From: an uncultured Verrucomicrobiales bacterium
GTDB lineage: Bacteria > Verrucomicrobiota > Verrucomicrobiia > Verrucomicrobiales > Akkermansiaceae
Length of the DNA: 64,000 bases
Assembly: GCA_938008215.1 (NCBI GenBank)
Contig: CALLLS010000021.1
Span: 47,455-111,454, forward strand
Direction of reading: 5' to 3'
Positions 23,516 through 33,357 of this stretch are shown piece after piece. The notes beneath the pieces were generated by a model that was not told the DNA's origin, ran no database searches, and was given only the letters and a program-made list of their open reading frames with translations. Each line of letters starts with the position of its first letter. Positions within the stretch are counted from its first letter, which is position 1. Both the position numbers and the translations under genes were made by a program.

Positions 23516-23749
23516 TTATAGAGCGTTGATTAAAAAGACGGTGGTTTGAGCTACCGTCTTTTTTTGTGGAAACCATTCGAATTTTAAGACTAGCTTTTGA
23601 TGCGTGTTTAAAAAGCTATGACGCTTATAAAATTTGTGTGCTTCTACTTTTAAGTTGTTGCATGTGACTTCAATTTGCAAGGCACCTTTATTTTTGCTCC
23701 ACTCACTGATTTTTTCTATGAGATTGTGTCCAACTTTATTTTTAAGCGT
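23516..23749 (-). pseudogene. C-terminal half of a GNAT acetyltransferase, in frame after the pheT stop
   Basis: Read on the minus strand, a frame opens directly after the pheT TAA and runs 77 codons. It encodes VGHNLIEKISEWSKNKGA, IEVTCNNLKVEAHKFYKRHSF and similar text that matches the acetyl-CoA-binding GxG/A helix and the AHxFYxxxGF motif of GNAT acetyltransferases. The N-terminal half of the fold is absent and there is no start codon, so it is a remnant or an unread extension. Its last 13 codons run antisense to the aldolase terminator, suggesting the original end was lost. It is too coherent to be chance. Confidence 0.6.
23532..23565 (+). terminator. Intrinsic terminator of fbaA
   Basis: A5-GACGGTGG pairs with CTACCGTC (23537-23544 with 23551-23558; one G-T pair), loop TTTGAG, flanked by A on the left and seven T (23559-23565) on the right. 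It is symmetric, so it could also stop leftward transcription of pheT. Confidence 0.9.
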
Positions 23750-26137
23750 TTACCTTTGTGTGAGTCCAAGCTTGTCAATTAATGCCTTAACGAGCTTTTC
23801 ATGGGCAGTCTCAACGTCTTTAGCCTTCAGGTTTTTTTCATCTGATCGGTAATCAAGACGAAACGCTAAAGACTTTTTATCCTTAGCGAGTTTTTCTCCA
23901 CTAGGATCATGGAAGTGATCAAAACACGTAAACCCTACTAAAAGCGGTTCATTCGCTTTCTTAAGTGCATCTATAATATTTGCAGCAGATACTGTTAAGG
24001 GGCACTCAAGAGCAATGTCTCTGGAGGAGCCTGGGAATTTAGAAAGCTCACTAGCCATTCGCTTAGATTGGCGGGCCTGAATGAGCTTATTGACATCTAT
24101 TTCCGCTACATAAATAGGAGCAGTGAAATCAAACTCTCTTTGTTGTTGAGGATGCAGCTGGGCAAATGCGCCAACATTTTTCCCATCTAAATGGATTTCA
24201 GCTCCTAGAAGGAATCCCTCACGCTCTCGTGGCTTAAGCTGCATTTCGGCTGTTGGAACGAGAGATGCAATAATACCTTTCAAATCAAAGGCGTCATAGA
24301 TATCTTCCACAGTATTCCATCCTTTTGGGGTGCGTTGACCTCCTATGAGAATAGAAAGAGTGTCGGCTTCCAGATCTTTAGCTTTGCCACCTCCGGCATT
24401 ACGAAAGGTGCGCCCTATCTCAAAGAAGCGAAAGGACTTCTCACCTTGGCGAGCATTTCTTGAGGCAGATGCTAATAGTCCTGAAGTAAGAGATGGACGA
24501 AGGGTGGAGTGATCCTCACTTAAAGGCAGAGCGACGGTAATGGCATCTCCATACATGAGAGGTTTGATGGGGAGGCAGAGCGCGAGTTCTTTCTCAGAGA
24601 TTAACTTGATGGTATTTGTTTCATAAAACCCTTGTCCTACGAGATGTCGCTTGATCGTCATTTGACCATCGTATGAAATATCTTCTTTAGAGGGAAGGAC
24701 GGCTATAGAAGAGGCACGTGAAGTTATTTTTTCAAATCCTTCTAGGCGGACCACTTCTTCAATGAGATCGATCGGTCTCCTGAGGTCTTGTCTGAAAGCA
24801 GGGATTGCCCATTGAGTGCCTTCTTTTTTAAGTCCAAGTGCAGCGAGATGTTTTTCTGCAGTAGAAAGAGAAATATCTCCACCTGTCACTTGTTGGAGTA
24901 AACGCTCTGGCAATTCTACTGGAGAGAGGCTCTTAGGAAGCGATCCTGTTTTTATGGATTCTTCAATCTTTCCGCCTGCAATCTCAACGAGTAGAGACGT
25001 GGCTAGGTTCTTCGCTTTTTCAATGTTTTCAAAATCCACTCCTCGCTCAAAGCGGTAAGAGGAATCCGTGGTGAGGTTTCCTAGGCGCCTCGCACTTCGT
25101 CTTACCCTAGATGGGGAGAAGTATGCTACTTCCAGGATGATGTCAGTTGTCGAACCTGTGACGCCAGAATGTAAACCACCGATGATGCCAGCAAGAGCTA
25201 ACGCCGCGCCTGATTCATCTGAAATTATACAGTCACCATTATGGAGGGCATAATCCTTCTCATCAAGGCCTGTGAAAGTTTCACTATCTTCGGCACTTCT
25301 AATAATGAGATTTTGACCTACTTTAGATGCATCAAACGCATGGAGAGGTTGACCTGTTTCATGCAATACATAGTTGGTTATATCGACGACATTATTGATA
25401 GGAGTGAGCCCTATAGCTGAAAGTTTTTTAGTGAGCCACGCAGGGGATGGTTCTACTTGAATGCCAGAGATCTTTGTAGCGGTATAAAAGGGGCAAGCTT
25501 CTTTATCTTCTATTTTGATCGTATCACTTATGTCTTCTGTAGCGGGAAAGGTTGTTCCTTTTACTTCTAGAGCGTTAGGTTTTTGGTCAATAATCGCACC
25601 AAGTTCTCTCGCCATTCCAGAATGAGAAAGGCAATCAGGGCGATTTGGGGTAATTTCTAAGTCGAAAATAGTGTCCCCAGCATAGAGTTCGGACAGAGTC
25701 TTTCCTATTTCGTAGTTATCAGGAAGAATCATTAGTCCGTCTTGCTCATCGGTTAGTCCGATTTCACCCGCTCCACAGAGCATGCCGTTAGAGTCGACAC
25801 CGCGGAGTTTCCCTTCCTTAATGACAAATCCACCACCAAGGTCTGCACCAGGGAGAGCGCAGGGAACTTTATCGCCAACTTTATAATTTTTCGCGCCGCA
25901 GACAATCTGTAGAAGCTCGCCAGCACCTGCATCTACTTGGCATATATTGAGCTTATCTGCATCTGGATGAGGAGACTTTTCTTTTACTTCAGCGACTACT
26001 ATAAGGTCAGATGGTATTCCTGTCTTTTCGATGCCCTCTACTTCTACTCCTGCAAAGGTAAGAAGATCTGAAAGCTGATCTGTAGTATACTGAGAAAGAT
26101 TTAGTTGCTCAGAGAGCCAGTTCAGAGAAAGTTTCAT
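23750..26137 (-). CDS. pheT: Phenylalanyl-tRNA synthetase beta subunit
   Basis: PheT forms the alpha2-beta2 synthetase that charges tRNA-Phe. The ATG at 26137 gives MKLSLNWLSEQLNL, the normal start; ten codons earlier is a weaker start. The 795-residue protein shows the OB-fold tRNA-binding domain (SPHPDADKLNICQVD), the B3/B4 editing region, the B5 domain with RFERGVDFENIEKA, and a C-terminal ferredoxin-fold anticodon domain (FPGSSRDIALE). pheS is not adjacent; only genes of unrelated function flank it, so the two subunits are unlinked here. The stop codon is followed in frame by a GNAT remnant. Confidence 0.96.
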   Translation of the reverse strand: MKLSLNWLSEQLNLSQYTTDQLSDLLTFAGVEVEGIEKTGIPSDLIVVAEVKEKSPHPDADKLNICQVDAGAGELLQIVCGAKNYKVGDKVPCALPGADLGGGFVIKEGKLRGVDSNGMLCGAGEIGLTDEQDGLMILPDNYEIGKTLSELYAGDTIFDLEITPNRPDCLSHSGMARELGAIIDQKPNALEVKGTTFPATEDISDTIKIEDKEACPFYTATKISGIQVEPSPAWLTKKLSAIGLTPINNVVDITNYVLHETGQPLHAFDASKVGQNLIIRSAEDSETFTGLDEKDYALHNGDCIISDESGAALALAGIIGGLHSGVTGSTTDIILEVAYFSPSRVRRSARRLGNLTTDSSYRFERGVDFENIEKAKNLATSLLVEIAGGKIEESIKTGSLPKSLSPVELPERLLQQVTGGDISLSTAEKHLAALGLKKEGTQWAIPAFRQDLRRPIDLIEEVVRLEGFEKITSRASSIAVLPSKEDISYDGQMTIKRHLVGQGFYETNTIKLISEKELALCLPIKPLMYGDAITVALPLSEDHSTLRPSLTSGLLASASRNARQGEKSFRFFEIGRTFRNAGGGKAKDLEADTLSILIGGQRTPKGWNTVEDIYDAFDLKGIIASLVPTAEMQLKPREREGFLLGAEIHLDGKNVGAFAQLHPQQQREFDFTAPIYVAEIDVNKLIQARQSKRMASELSKFPGSSRDIALECPLTVSAANIIDALKKANEPLLVGFTCFDHFHDPSGEKLAKDKKSLAFRLDYRSDEKNLKAKDVETAHEKLVKALIDKLGLTQR

Positions 26138-26192
26138 TGTCTTTTTAAGGGTAAGGCTAAGTAGCACTCAATAAGTATCAGGCAATGAGAAA

Positions 26193-26223
26193 CAAAAAAA
26201 ACTGCACATAAAGTGCAGTTTTT
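26193..26223 (-). terminator. Intrinsic terminator of the desaturase gene
   Basis: Read on the minus strand, ACTGCAC-TTTAT-GTGCAGT is followed by eight T (complement of 26193-26200). It lies just past the desaturase stop (26248) and just upstream of pheT. Confidence 0.88.
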
Positions 26224-26247
26224 CCTCAAATGATTTCTGAAATGTTA

Positions 26248-27303
26248 CTAAGCGTTTAAACCTTGCGAGTCCTTTAATTTATTGCGGAGCTGACTAAAGG
26301 TAATGAGTTTCATGTTCTCAGCATCCCAAAGGCGATAATTAATACATTTTAAGCTTTTCCAGAAAGTGAGTGGTTTCACGGAATTAAACATCTCGTGAGA
26401 TTTGTGACACCTCTCCAGATTATAATTTGGAATTTTAGAACTTAAGTGGTGAATGTGATGGAATCCGATGTTCCCTGAGAACCATTGAAAAACTTTAGGT
26501 AACTTATAGAATGAGCTTCCATAAACTGCAGCCTTAAAGTAATCCCAATTTTCCTCTGTCTCCCAGTAAGTATCTTCAAACTGGTGTTGAACATAGAAAA
26601 GCCAGACGCCAGTCGTGGAAGCAACAGTCATGACTATAAAAGTGATAAACAAATATTCCTTCCAGCCGAATAAAAGACAGAGAGAAAAGATCATCGCTGC
26701 TATAGCAAGATTACTGTATAAAACGGAAATTTTATCTGATCGCTTAGCTTTTGCTAACGGAAATCTATGTCTTATCATGAAGGTATACATTGGTCCTATT
26801 AGGAAAAGCACTAATGGGTTTCTACCTAAGCGATAGAAGAAGCGACTTCTAGGTGTGGAATTTAGATACTCGTCAACAGTCATTGTCCAGATGTCGCCTA
26901 CGCCTCTGCGTCCTAGGTGCCCATTGTGAGCATGGTGCACGCTATGTTCCCATCTCCAATGCATGTAGGGAGTAAATGCGAGAGTGCCCGTGATGAATCC
27001 CCAAAAGTTATTGTATTTTTTATTTTTAAAGAATGAGCCATGCCCACAATCGTGAAATATAATAAAAATGCGGACTACCAAGGCTCCTGCCAACAAAGCC
27101 ACAGGAAGAATAATTCCCCATTTCCAGTTAGACTCTATTTTCAGTAGGAAAAACATCCCTACCCAGAGTGCTACATATGCTCCAACGGAATTGACGAGTT
27201 GCCATGCTGCCATTCCCATTCGAGGTTTTGCAAAATCCTTAACTATTGCTTTCCACTCCTTAGTGGGGGGGGAAGGCAGGTTTAATATATCTGTTCTGTC
27301 CAT
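26248..27303 (-). CDS. Membrane fatty acid desaturase
   Basis: A 351-residue desaturase of the acyl-lipid (delta-12/DesA-like) family. The three histidine boxes that bind the di-iron centre are visible: HDCGH, HSVHH (within WEHSVHHAHNG) and HHIHH (within IGFHHIHHL). There are about four membrane helices, arranged in two pairs, with the His boxes facing the cytoplasm. It would introduce a double bond into membrane fatty acids; regiochemistry cannot be assigned. It is monocistronic, with its own terminator, and is downstream of fabD on the same strand. Confidence 0.9.
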   Translation of the reverse strand: MDRTDILNLPSPPTKEWKAIVKDFAKPRMGMAAWQLVNSVGAYVALWVGMFFLLKIESNWKWGIILPVALLAGALVVRIFIIFHDCGHGSFFKNKKYNNFWGFITGTLAFTPYMHWRWEHSVHHAHNGHLGRRGVGDIWTMTVDEYLNSTPRSRFFYRLGRNPLVLFLIGPMYTFMIRHRFPLAKAKRSDKISVLYSNLAIAAMIFSLCLLFGWKEYLFITFIVMTVASTTGVWLFYVQHQFEDTYWETEENWDYFKAAVYGSSFYKLPKVFQWFSGNIGFHHIHHLSSKIPNYNLERCHKSHEMFNSVKPLTFWKSLKCINYRLWDAENMKLITFSQLRNKLKDSQGLNA

Positions 27304-27421
27304 AAGTTTTGGTTACGAACTAGATCGCTCAGTTTCTAAAAAAAGCAAGGAATTATTTTAATGCTAAGCATCATTAAAAATGTAACCTGCAGTGAAAAAA
27401 TCGATGGTAACTTAAGGCTAT

Positions 27422-28360
27422 TTAAGCTTTTTGGGCGTTTAATTCTGCAGCGGCAGTCTCCAATGACTCTGCGTCCTCTATGGTGAAAATAGTTACAGAT
27501 TTGTTGATTCGGCTCATGAACCCTTTGAGAACCTTTCCAGGTCCAAGCTCAATGAATGTTGTATTTCCTTGTGAAATAAGAAGTTGCATGGACTCTGTCC
27601 AGCGCACAGATCCTGTTACTTGATTGGTGAGAGTGTGGCGTATGTCATTAGGATTAGTAGAAGCTTCAGCAGTGAGGTTTGCAATGACAGGAATAGTTGG
27701 AGTGTTTACAGTTGCGTCATTAAGAGCTGCAGCGAGTTTATCTTGTGCTCCAGCCATTAGGCGTGAGTGATAAGCACCAGCCACATTTAATTTTTTAGCG
27801 ATTTTGCCACCCGCTGCTTTCACGCCAGAGATAGCTTTATCAACGCCTTCTTCTATACCGGAAACGACAATTTGTCCTGGGCAGTTATAATTGGCAACGT
27901 CTATGCCACATTCCTCTGCAAGTTTGGCAATGTTCTCAGGTTCACCACCGATGACGGCTGCCATCGATCCAGCATTATTCGCGCACGCTTCATCCATTAA
28001 AGCTCCACGATGAGCAACGAGTTTTAATCCTTCTTCAAAAGTGAACGTGCCGGCGGCAGTATGTGCAGTGAGTTCTCCAAGTGAGAGACCCGCAGCAGCT
28101 ACAGGCATAAGGTCAGGACATTTTTCTTTTAGAATAGTTAGTAATGCTAACCCATGAAGGAAGAGTGCGGGTTGGCAGTTAGCAGTCTTAGTAAGGTCTT
28201 CATCAGGGCCATTAAACATAATGTCTGTAATAGAACGCCCTAGTATTTCATCGGCTTGTTCAAAAAGAGCTTTTGCAGACGGGTATTGAGTTGCTAGGTC
28301 TTGTCCCATGCCCACTTTTTGGGCTCCTTGTCCTGAAAAAAGTAAAACGACGTTGCTCAT
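27422..28360 (-). CDS. fabD: Malonyl-CoA:ACP transacylase
   Basis: FabD loads malonyl units onto acyl carrier protein for fatty acid synthesis. The 312-residue protein has the oxyanion GQGAQ motif at 10-14 and the nucleophile Ser93 in GLSLGE; the catalytic His lies in GAYHSRLM. The family's C-terminal FIELGPGKVL is present. The fatty acid desaturase gene is next downstream. Other fab genes are not in this window. There is a 118-bp gap to the desaturase, so cotranscription is uncertain. Confidence 0.94.
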   Translation of the reverse strand: MSNVVLLFSGQGAQKVGMGQDLATQYPSAKALFEQADEILGRSITDIMFNGPDEDLTKTANCQPALFLHGLALLTILKEKCPDLMPVAAAGLSLGELTAHTAAGTFTFEEGLKLVAHRGALMDEACANNAGSMAAVIGGEPENIAKLAEECGIDVANYNCPGQIVVSGIEEGVDKAISGVKAAGGKIAKKLNVAGAYHSRLMAGAQDKLAAALNDATVNTPTIPVIANLTAEASTNPNDIRHTLTNQVTGSVRWTESMQLLISQGNTTFIELGPGKVLKGFMSRINKSVTIFTIEDAESLETAAAELNAQKA

Positions 28361-28479
28361 GTTGGGCTGTTCTTCATAAAAAATTATTTTTTTGGCAAGA
28401 CATATTGTTACTCTGATTTTCCTTTGTGGAAACTTTTCTCTTCACAATTCTTTTAAAACACTTCTAGGTTCGAGGTATT

Positions 28480-28935
28480 ATGAGTGATTGGTTTTATGTA
28501 GAAGGCGGAAAGCAATTAGGTCCGATTTCTGAAAGCAAATTAGATGCTAAGATGGCTGATGGGACTTTATGTGCAGATACTAAAATTTGGAAAGAGGGGA
28601 TGGGAGATTGGATCTCAGTGAGTGAGCGACAGAAAGTCAGTGTTGTGGAGGAAACTCCAGTAAAAGAGGATCGATCAAAGCAGCCGTTGAAGGGATTATC
28701 TTCTCTGAGGATGTGGTCAATAATTGCTTGTATAGTTTGTCTTTGTAATCCGTTTGCGGCATTTGCATTTGTGTTCTCTTTACAGGCACAAAACGCGCAC
28801 AATGATGGTAGGGATGATGACGCAGCCAAGAAGCTCTCGCAGGGCAAAAGAATGCTGGTTATTGCGTTTATCCTTTCCGTAATAGTCTACGCTGTAGTGT
28901 ATGGAATATTTCAGGGATGGATACCAATGCTCTAA
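28480..28935 (+). CDS. GYF_2 and CD225/dispanin-like membrane protein
   Basis: A 151-residue two-domain protein. Residues 1-50 form a GYF_2 domain (WFYVEGGKQLGPISESKLDAKM, then IWKEGMGDWISV). A short linker leads to a CD225/dispanin-type membrane region: a helix with IIACIVCLCNPFAAFAFVFSLQAQNAHNDGRDDDAAKKLSQGKR then a second helix. The combination is common in Verrucomicrobia, Bacteroidetes and Planctomycetes but its function is unknown. It is preceded by CGAGG, a possible weak ribosome-binding site. Confidence 0.75.
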   Translation: MSDWFYVEGGKQLGPISESKLDAKMADGTLCADTKIWKEGMGDWISVSERQKVSVVEETPVKEDRSKQPLKGLSSLRMWSIIACIVCLCNPFAAFAFVFSLQAQNAHNDGRDDDAAKKLSQGKRMLVIAFILSVIVYAVVYGIFQGWIPML

Positions 28936-28994
28936 GTAAGTGCCGCTAAAGTTAAATTGCTCGAGCCAAACCAGTATTCCATGTTTTTAGGTTT

Positions 28995-30269
28995 ATGAGA
29001 GCATTGTTCATTTTTCTTATGTGTTCTTGTCTGGGCGGAGCTTCCGCAGATTTAAGGACATGGTTTCTCGTAGATGGGAAATCCTTTGAGGCATCTTTCG
29101 TAGCGCTTAAAGGTGGAAAAGTCTCTCTTATGAATAAAGAAAAGAGAACGGCTTCGTTTCCAGTAAAAAATCTGAGTATCGTTGATCGTGCTTATCTAAA
29201 AGCAGTGCATGAGATTCCTTTGAAAGCGCTAGATGGAGGGAATGTCTACGATCCAGAACTTAGGTATTCGTTTAGGGGTTTAGATTTTAAATCAGAAGAT
29301 AAGTTTCAAGTGAAAGGGGAGAACTATAAGGTGACTCTGAGCTCGCTCATCACTCCGCATTTTATTTTTTTCCACGAAAGTGATTTAGAGGTGCGAGAGC
29401 TGGCAGAAATGATGGAGAGAATTTGGTATTCACATGCGTTTCGTACCCCTCATTTTATTGATCTATATGGAGAAAAAAGGAGATCCTATTTTTATGTTTC
29501 TGAGGGCGAGGATTTCGAAGCCCTCTCAGGATATTATGTAGATTCTCTTGATGAGAAACCCACTGCCCGAGAGTTGAACAATATCGTCCAAAACTGGAAT
29601 TTTGAGGGGTATAAAGTGAAGCTCAATGTCCCAGATGGCTTCGTGAGGAAATACGGTTGCGAAAATATTGCCCAAATTCAGAAAAATTCATCGAAAGGGG
29701 AGTATTTGAAAAGCCTGCTCAATTCAGCACCCTTTTTTATGTGGCAAGAGCTGTTTTTGCCTGGTTTAGCACTGCCTCAAAACCGCAACACATCATCTGA
29801 AGCGAGAAAGGTCTCGGCTCAAGGTTTCTTAGCTTTGGTCTTTGCAAATGAAATGCGTCTGCAGGGAAATGAAAATAAAACGGACACGGGAGTCGCGACC
29901 TCCGCACTCACTGTGAAATACCCACCACAAGGAAAGCCAAAAGAGTGGGGGAGAGCTTTAATTAAATCCATCAAGGACGAGGAGATAGAGCCGAGCTTTG
30001 ACGTTATTTATGATCCTGACGCATTTGCCCGTAAGGAAGGAAGTGTAGCTAAAAACCTCATAAAGACTCACCTTGTCATGGCGATAGGACGCTTTTTAGA
30101 AAAAGACTTAGATCACATGATCAAGCGATGCTACCTCACAGAAGAGATTGAAAAGACAAAGACGTTTCCTTCGCGAGATAAATTAGCGGAGATTTATGGT
30201 TATGATAATAGCGTAACCATGGATAAAGCGCTTGAGGAATTTATCTTAAAAGAAAATATGAAGCTCTAA
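28995..30269 (+). CDS. Secreted SHD1-domain protein of unknown function
   Basis: A 424-residue protein with a signal peptide (MRALFIFLMCSCLGGASA). The first mature domain (about residues 20-70: RTWFLVDGKSFEASFVALKGGKVSL) is an SLA1-homology-1 (SHD1)-like segment, frequent in Planctomycetes and Verrucomicrobia secreted proteins. The rest shows no motif I recognise, though it has a Tyr- and Arg-rich block near residue 155. A peptidase-like function cannot be excluded. A bidirectional terminator follows. Confidence 0.6.
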   Translation: MRALFIFLMCSCLGGASADLRTWFLVDGKSFEASFVALKGGKVSLMNKEKRTASFPVKNLSIVDRAYLKAVHEIPLKALDGGNVYDPELRYSFRGLDFKSEDKFQVKGENYKVTLSSLITPHFIFFHESDLEVRELAEMMERIWYSHAFRTPHFIDLYGEKRRSYFYVSEGEDFEALSGYYVDSLDEKPTARELNNIVQNWNFEGYKVKLNVPDGFVRKYGCENIAQIQKNSSKGEYLKSLLNSAPFFMWQELFLPGLALPQNRNTSSEARKVSAQGFLALVFANEMRLQGNENKTDTGVATSALTVKYPPQGKPKEWGRALIKSIKDEEIEPSFDVIYDPDAFARKEGSVAKNLIKTHLVMAIGRFLEKDLDHMIKRCYLTEEIEKTKTFPSRDKLAEIYGYDNSVTMDKALEEFILKENMKL

Positions 30270-30329
30270 AGCGCGCCGCAATCGTCAGTATTGTAGTCTT
30301 ACTTCGAAGTGGTGGGGGAATCACGGCAC

Positions 30330-30361
30330 AAAAAAGCGAAGCATGTAGCTCCGCTTTTTTT
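30330..30361. terminator. Bidirectional terminator
   Basis: AAAAAGCG-A-AGC-ATGTA-GCT-C-CGCTTTTTT forms a stem with one mismatch, an A-run on one side and a T-run on the other. It lies between the convergent genes ending at 30269 and 30403 and can work on either strand. Confidence 0.82.
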
Positions 30362-30402
30362 AAATTGTTGTTCGTTTCTCTAGTTAAATTAAGAGGGGCT
30401 GT

Positions 30403-30699
30403 TTATTTTACCATCTGGTCGCTATGCGCTTCTGGTAGTTTATCAAGTCCCTTATATTCTTTAGTATCTTTTTCAATCATTCCGCGAGTAACCAAGTTTT
30501 GAAGCTTTTCATATGCACGTAAACGTAACATTTCTTCTCCACCACTTACGGCGTTCCTTTCTTTTAATCGTTCGAAGACGAGCTCAAATAGCTCATTAAA
30601 TCCAAAAAACTTATCATTCCCAGTTAATACATTCACGATTTCATCCGTCACGTGGTCAGGCATACGACGTGAAAAACGTGTCTTTTTAGTAACAGCCAT
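30403..30699 (-). CDS. Small conserved-looking hypothetical protein
   Basis: A 98-residue soluble, charged protein. The N-terminal RFSRRMPDHVTDEIVNVLTG and the central YEKLQNLVTRGMIEKDTKEYKGL look like a small helical or winged-helix domain. It has no signal or membrane segment. It is monocistronic. A DNA-binding role is possible but unproved. Confidence 0.5.
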   Translation of the reverse strand: MAVTKKTRFSRRMPDHVTDEIVNVLTGNDKFFGFNELFELVFERLKERNAVSGGEEMLRLRAYEKLQNLVTRGMIEKDTKEYKGLDKLPEAHSDQMVK

Positions 30700-30863
30700 A
30701 GAAGATGAATGTATCTTACAAAAGTGATAATGGCGATAAAAAACTCTATCTTTTTATTTGTTTGGAAATTAATCTCAAGGTCTAGGCATAGCACGAGGGT
30801 TCCTTATTTATGCTGACTCCTTGTTGACTATTCTCACTTAGCGATGTTCATCTCTGCGTATCC

Positions 30864-33347
30864 ATGCTTAATGACTCTATGAACAACACAGCTCGCACAC
30901 CTGAACTTCTCTCTCCCGCTGGTAATTGGGATTGTGCTAAAGCCGCTGTCGCTAGTGGAGCAGATGCGATTTACTTTGGGCTGCCCAAGTTTAATGCACG
31001 GATGCGGGCAGAGAATTTTACGGATGATGATCTGCCTGAGTTGATGGATTACCTGCATCGGTATGGGGTGAAGGGCTATGTGGCGATGAATACGCTGATC
31101 TTTTCTGAGGAGCTAGACTCTGCCGTGACGCAACTGCAAATGATGGAGCAAGCTGGTGTGGACGGGGTGATTGTGCAGGATTTGGGACTCGCTAAATTAG
31201 TGAATGAAGTCGCCCCATCGATCGAGCTTCATGCTTCCACCCAAATGACCCTGACCTCACCCGAAGGGTTATCCTTTGCCTCCCGGGTCTTCTCCCTAGA
31301 GCGCGCGGTGCTGGCGCGGGAGCTTTCTCTCAAGGAACTCGCCAAATTTAAGCCGAAGGAGACTGTGCCCCTTGAAGTCTTTGTCCACGGAGCACTTTGT
31401 GTAGCGTATTCGGGGCAGTGTCTGACCTCTGAGTCGCTCGGTCAACGTTCCGCGAACCGAGGCGAATGTGCGCAGGCGTGTCGTATGCCTTATGACTTAA
31501 TTGTCGATGGAGTGGAGCAGTCCATGGAAGAGGTGAAGTATCTACTCAGCCCACAAGATCTCGCAGCCGTTGATCTCGTTCCTGATCTCGTGAAAATAGG
31601 GATCGTTTCTTATAAGATTGAGGGACGTTTAAAGTCTCCTGAATACGTGGCTGCGGTCACGAAGGTTTACCGACGCGCGATTGATGATGCGGTGGCGGAC
31701 AATCCTAGCCCTGCAACGGAGGAGGAACGCTACCGTCTAGAAATGACCTTCTCTCGCGGGCTATCAAACGGATGGCTAGAGGGGACGAACCACCCCGCTC
31801 TTACACATGGGAAATGGGGTAAAAAACGTGGACCGCTAGTGGGAACAATCGCAGAAGTCTGGCCAGAGAAGAATAAGGTAGAACTCACTGATCGCACGGA
31901 AGTCCCGATTAAGTCAGGAGACGGGTTCGTCATTGATGAAGGAACGGAAACCGGTAACCGAGACAAAGAACAAGGAGCGACAGCCTTTCGGGTGCAATGT
32001 AATGACCTCATCTTTGACAAATACACCCGACTGAAGTGGGGGCGCATTCATGAAGGACAGAAGGTGTATAAAACTGCTGACCCTGCGCTCGATAAAAAGA
32101 TTTCCTCTGAGTGGCGTTCAGCACGTCCAGAAGAAAAAGGTTCTCCTCTCACCATCATCGTAACAGGGGAAGAAGGATCACCGCTCACGCTCACCTGTGG
32201 GAAGATTTCCGTATCCTCTCAAGAAACCCTAGAGTCAGCACGAAACCGCCCTCTGGATGACACGACCTTACATAATCAACTCAGTAAGCTGGGTGGCACA
32301 GGGTATTCCCTCTCAGACTTAACTAATAACCTCTCAGATAACCTTTCTCTCCCTGTGAGTGCCATCAACCGCACCAGAAGAGCCTTGGTAGAAGCCTTAG
32401 ACCAAGGGAAAGAGGTTAAAGAGCCAAATCAAATCGACTGGCGCAGCTTCATTACCGCAACAGAGGTGGCGGAAACACCTGCTCCAAGCTTACGCGTTCT
32501 CTGCCGGGAAATGGCACAAGTAGAAGCAGCTCTAGAGGCAGGAGTGCCAGAGGTTTACGCGGACTTTGAAGATATCCGCCTCTATAAAGACGTGGTCAAA
32601 CTGGTCAGAGAGCATCCAGGAGAAACAGAAATCTCCCTCGCTACACCCCGTATTCAGAAATCAGGGGAAGAAGGATACTTTAAACTCATTGAGAAAGCGG
32701 CTCCAGATGGAGTGTTGATCAGAAACCTCGGCGCGATCGACTACTTCTCTGAAACCTCTCTAAAACGCTACGGAGATTTCTCCCTGAACGTCGCTAATCC
32801 ACTCACTGCTAGTATCTTGCAGAAAGAAGGGAAGCTAGACTCTCTGACCGTATCCTATGATCTGAACCTTGCGCAGGTGCTGGACCTCGTGAAAGGGTAT
32901 GACGCCAGCCAGCTAGAACTATCCCTGCACCACCACATGCCTATGTTTCATATGGAGCACTGTGTCTTCTGCACCTTTATGAGTGAGGGCACCAGTTACT
33001 TAGACTGCGGACGCCCATGTGAAAAACATAAGGTGGAGCTTCGGGATAGAGTTGGTCAACTCCACACCCTCACCGCCGATGTAGGATGTCGAAACACCCT
33101 CTTTAATGGACGTGCACAAACGGGAGCAAGGCACTTTAATCTTTTGAAAAACCAAGGGCTGCACCTCTTCCGTCTAGAGCTTCTAAAAGAGACTAAGGAA
33201 GAGACCGTAACTCTCATTAAACACTATCAAGACCTACTCACCGGGAAGCAGACCGCGGAAGACCTTCTTCCGCTCATCACGGCTCAAGACCGTCTTGGAG
33301 TAACCGAGGGAACGCTAGAAAAGAGAAGGCAAGAAGCGCACCTTTGA
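30864..33347 (+). CDS. U32-family protein, RlhA (23S rRNA C2501 hydroxylation)-like, extended
   Basis: A 827-residue U32 protein with a TIM-barrel. The family's cysteine cluster is seen in HGALCVAYSGQC and NRGECAQACRMPYDL, matching E. coli RlhA, which hydroxylates C2501 of 23S rRNA. It is longer than RlhA. The C-terminal half carries a DUF3656-like region and a second cysteine set (HCVFC, CGRPCEKH, VGCRNT), which could bind another Fe-S cluster. The true start could be the ATG at 30879, five codons later; no Shine-Dalgarno distinguishes them. The gene is monocistronic and borders the accessory island. Confidence 0.75.
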   Translation: MLNDSMNNTARTPELLSPAGNWDCAKAAVASGADAIYFGLPKFNARMRAENFTDDDLPELMDYLHRYGVKGYVAMNTLIFSEELDSAVTQLQMMEQAGVDGVIVQDLGLAKLVNEVAPSIELHASTQMTLTSPEGLSFASRVFSLERAVLARELSLKELAKFKPKETVPLEVFVHGALCVAYSGQCLTSESLGQRSANRGECAQACRMPYDLIVDGVEQSMEEVKYLLSPQDLAAVDLVPDLVKIGIVSYKIEGRLKSPEYVAAVTKVYRRAIDDAVADNPSPATEEERYRLEMTFSRGLSNGWLEGTNHPALTHGKWGKKRGPLVGTIAEVWPEKNKVELTDRTEVPIKSGDGFVIDEGTETGNRDKEQGATAFRVQCNDLIFDKYTRLKWGRIHEGQKVYKTADPALDKKISSEWRSARPEEKGSPLTIIVTGEEGSPLTLTCGKISVSSQETLESARNRPLDDTTLHNQLSKLGGTGYSLSDLTNNLSDNLSLPVSAINRTRRALVEALDQGKEVKEPNQIDWRSFITATEVAETPAPSLRVLCREMAQVEAALEAGVPEVYADFEDIRLYKDVVKLVREHPGETEISLATPRIQKSGEEGYFKLIEKAAPDGVLIRNLGAIDYFSETSLKRYGDFSLNVANPLTASILQKEGKLDSLTVSYDLNLAQVLDLVKGYDASQLELSLHHHMPMFHMEHCVFCTFMSEGTSYLDCGRPCEKHKVELRDRVGQLHTLTADVGCRNTLFNGRAQTGARHFNLLKNQGLHLFRLELLKETKEETVTLIKHYQDLLTGKQTAEDLLPLITAQDRLGVTEGTLEKRRQEAHL

Positions 33348-33357
33348 TCGTGGGTGT

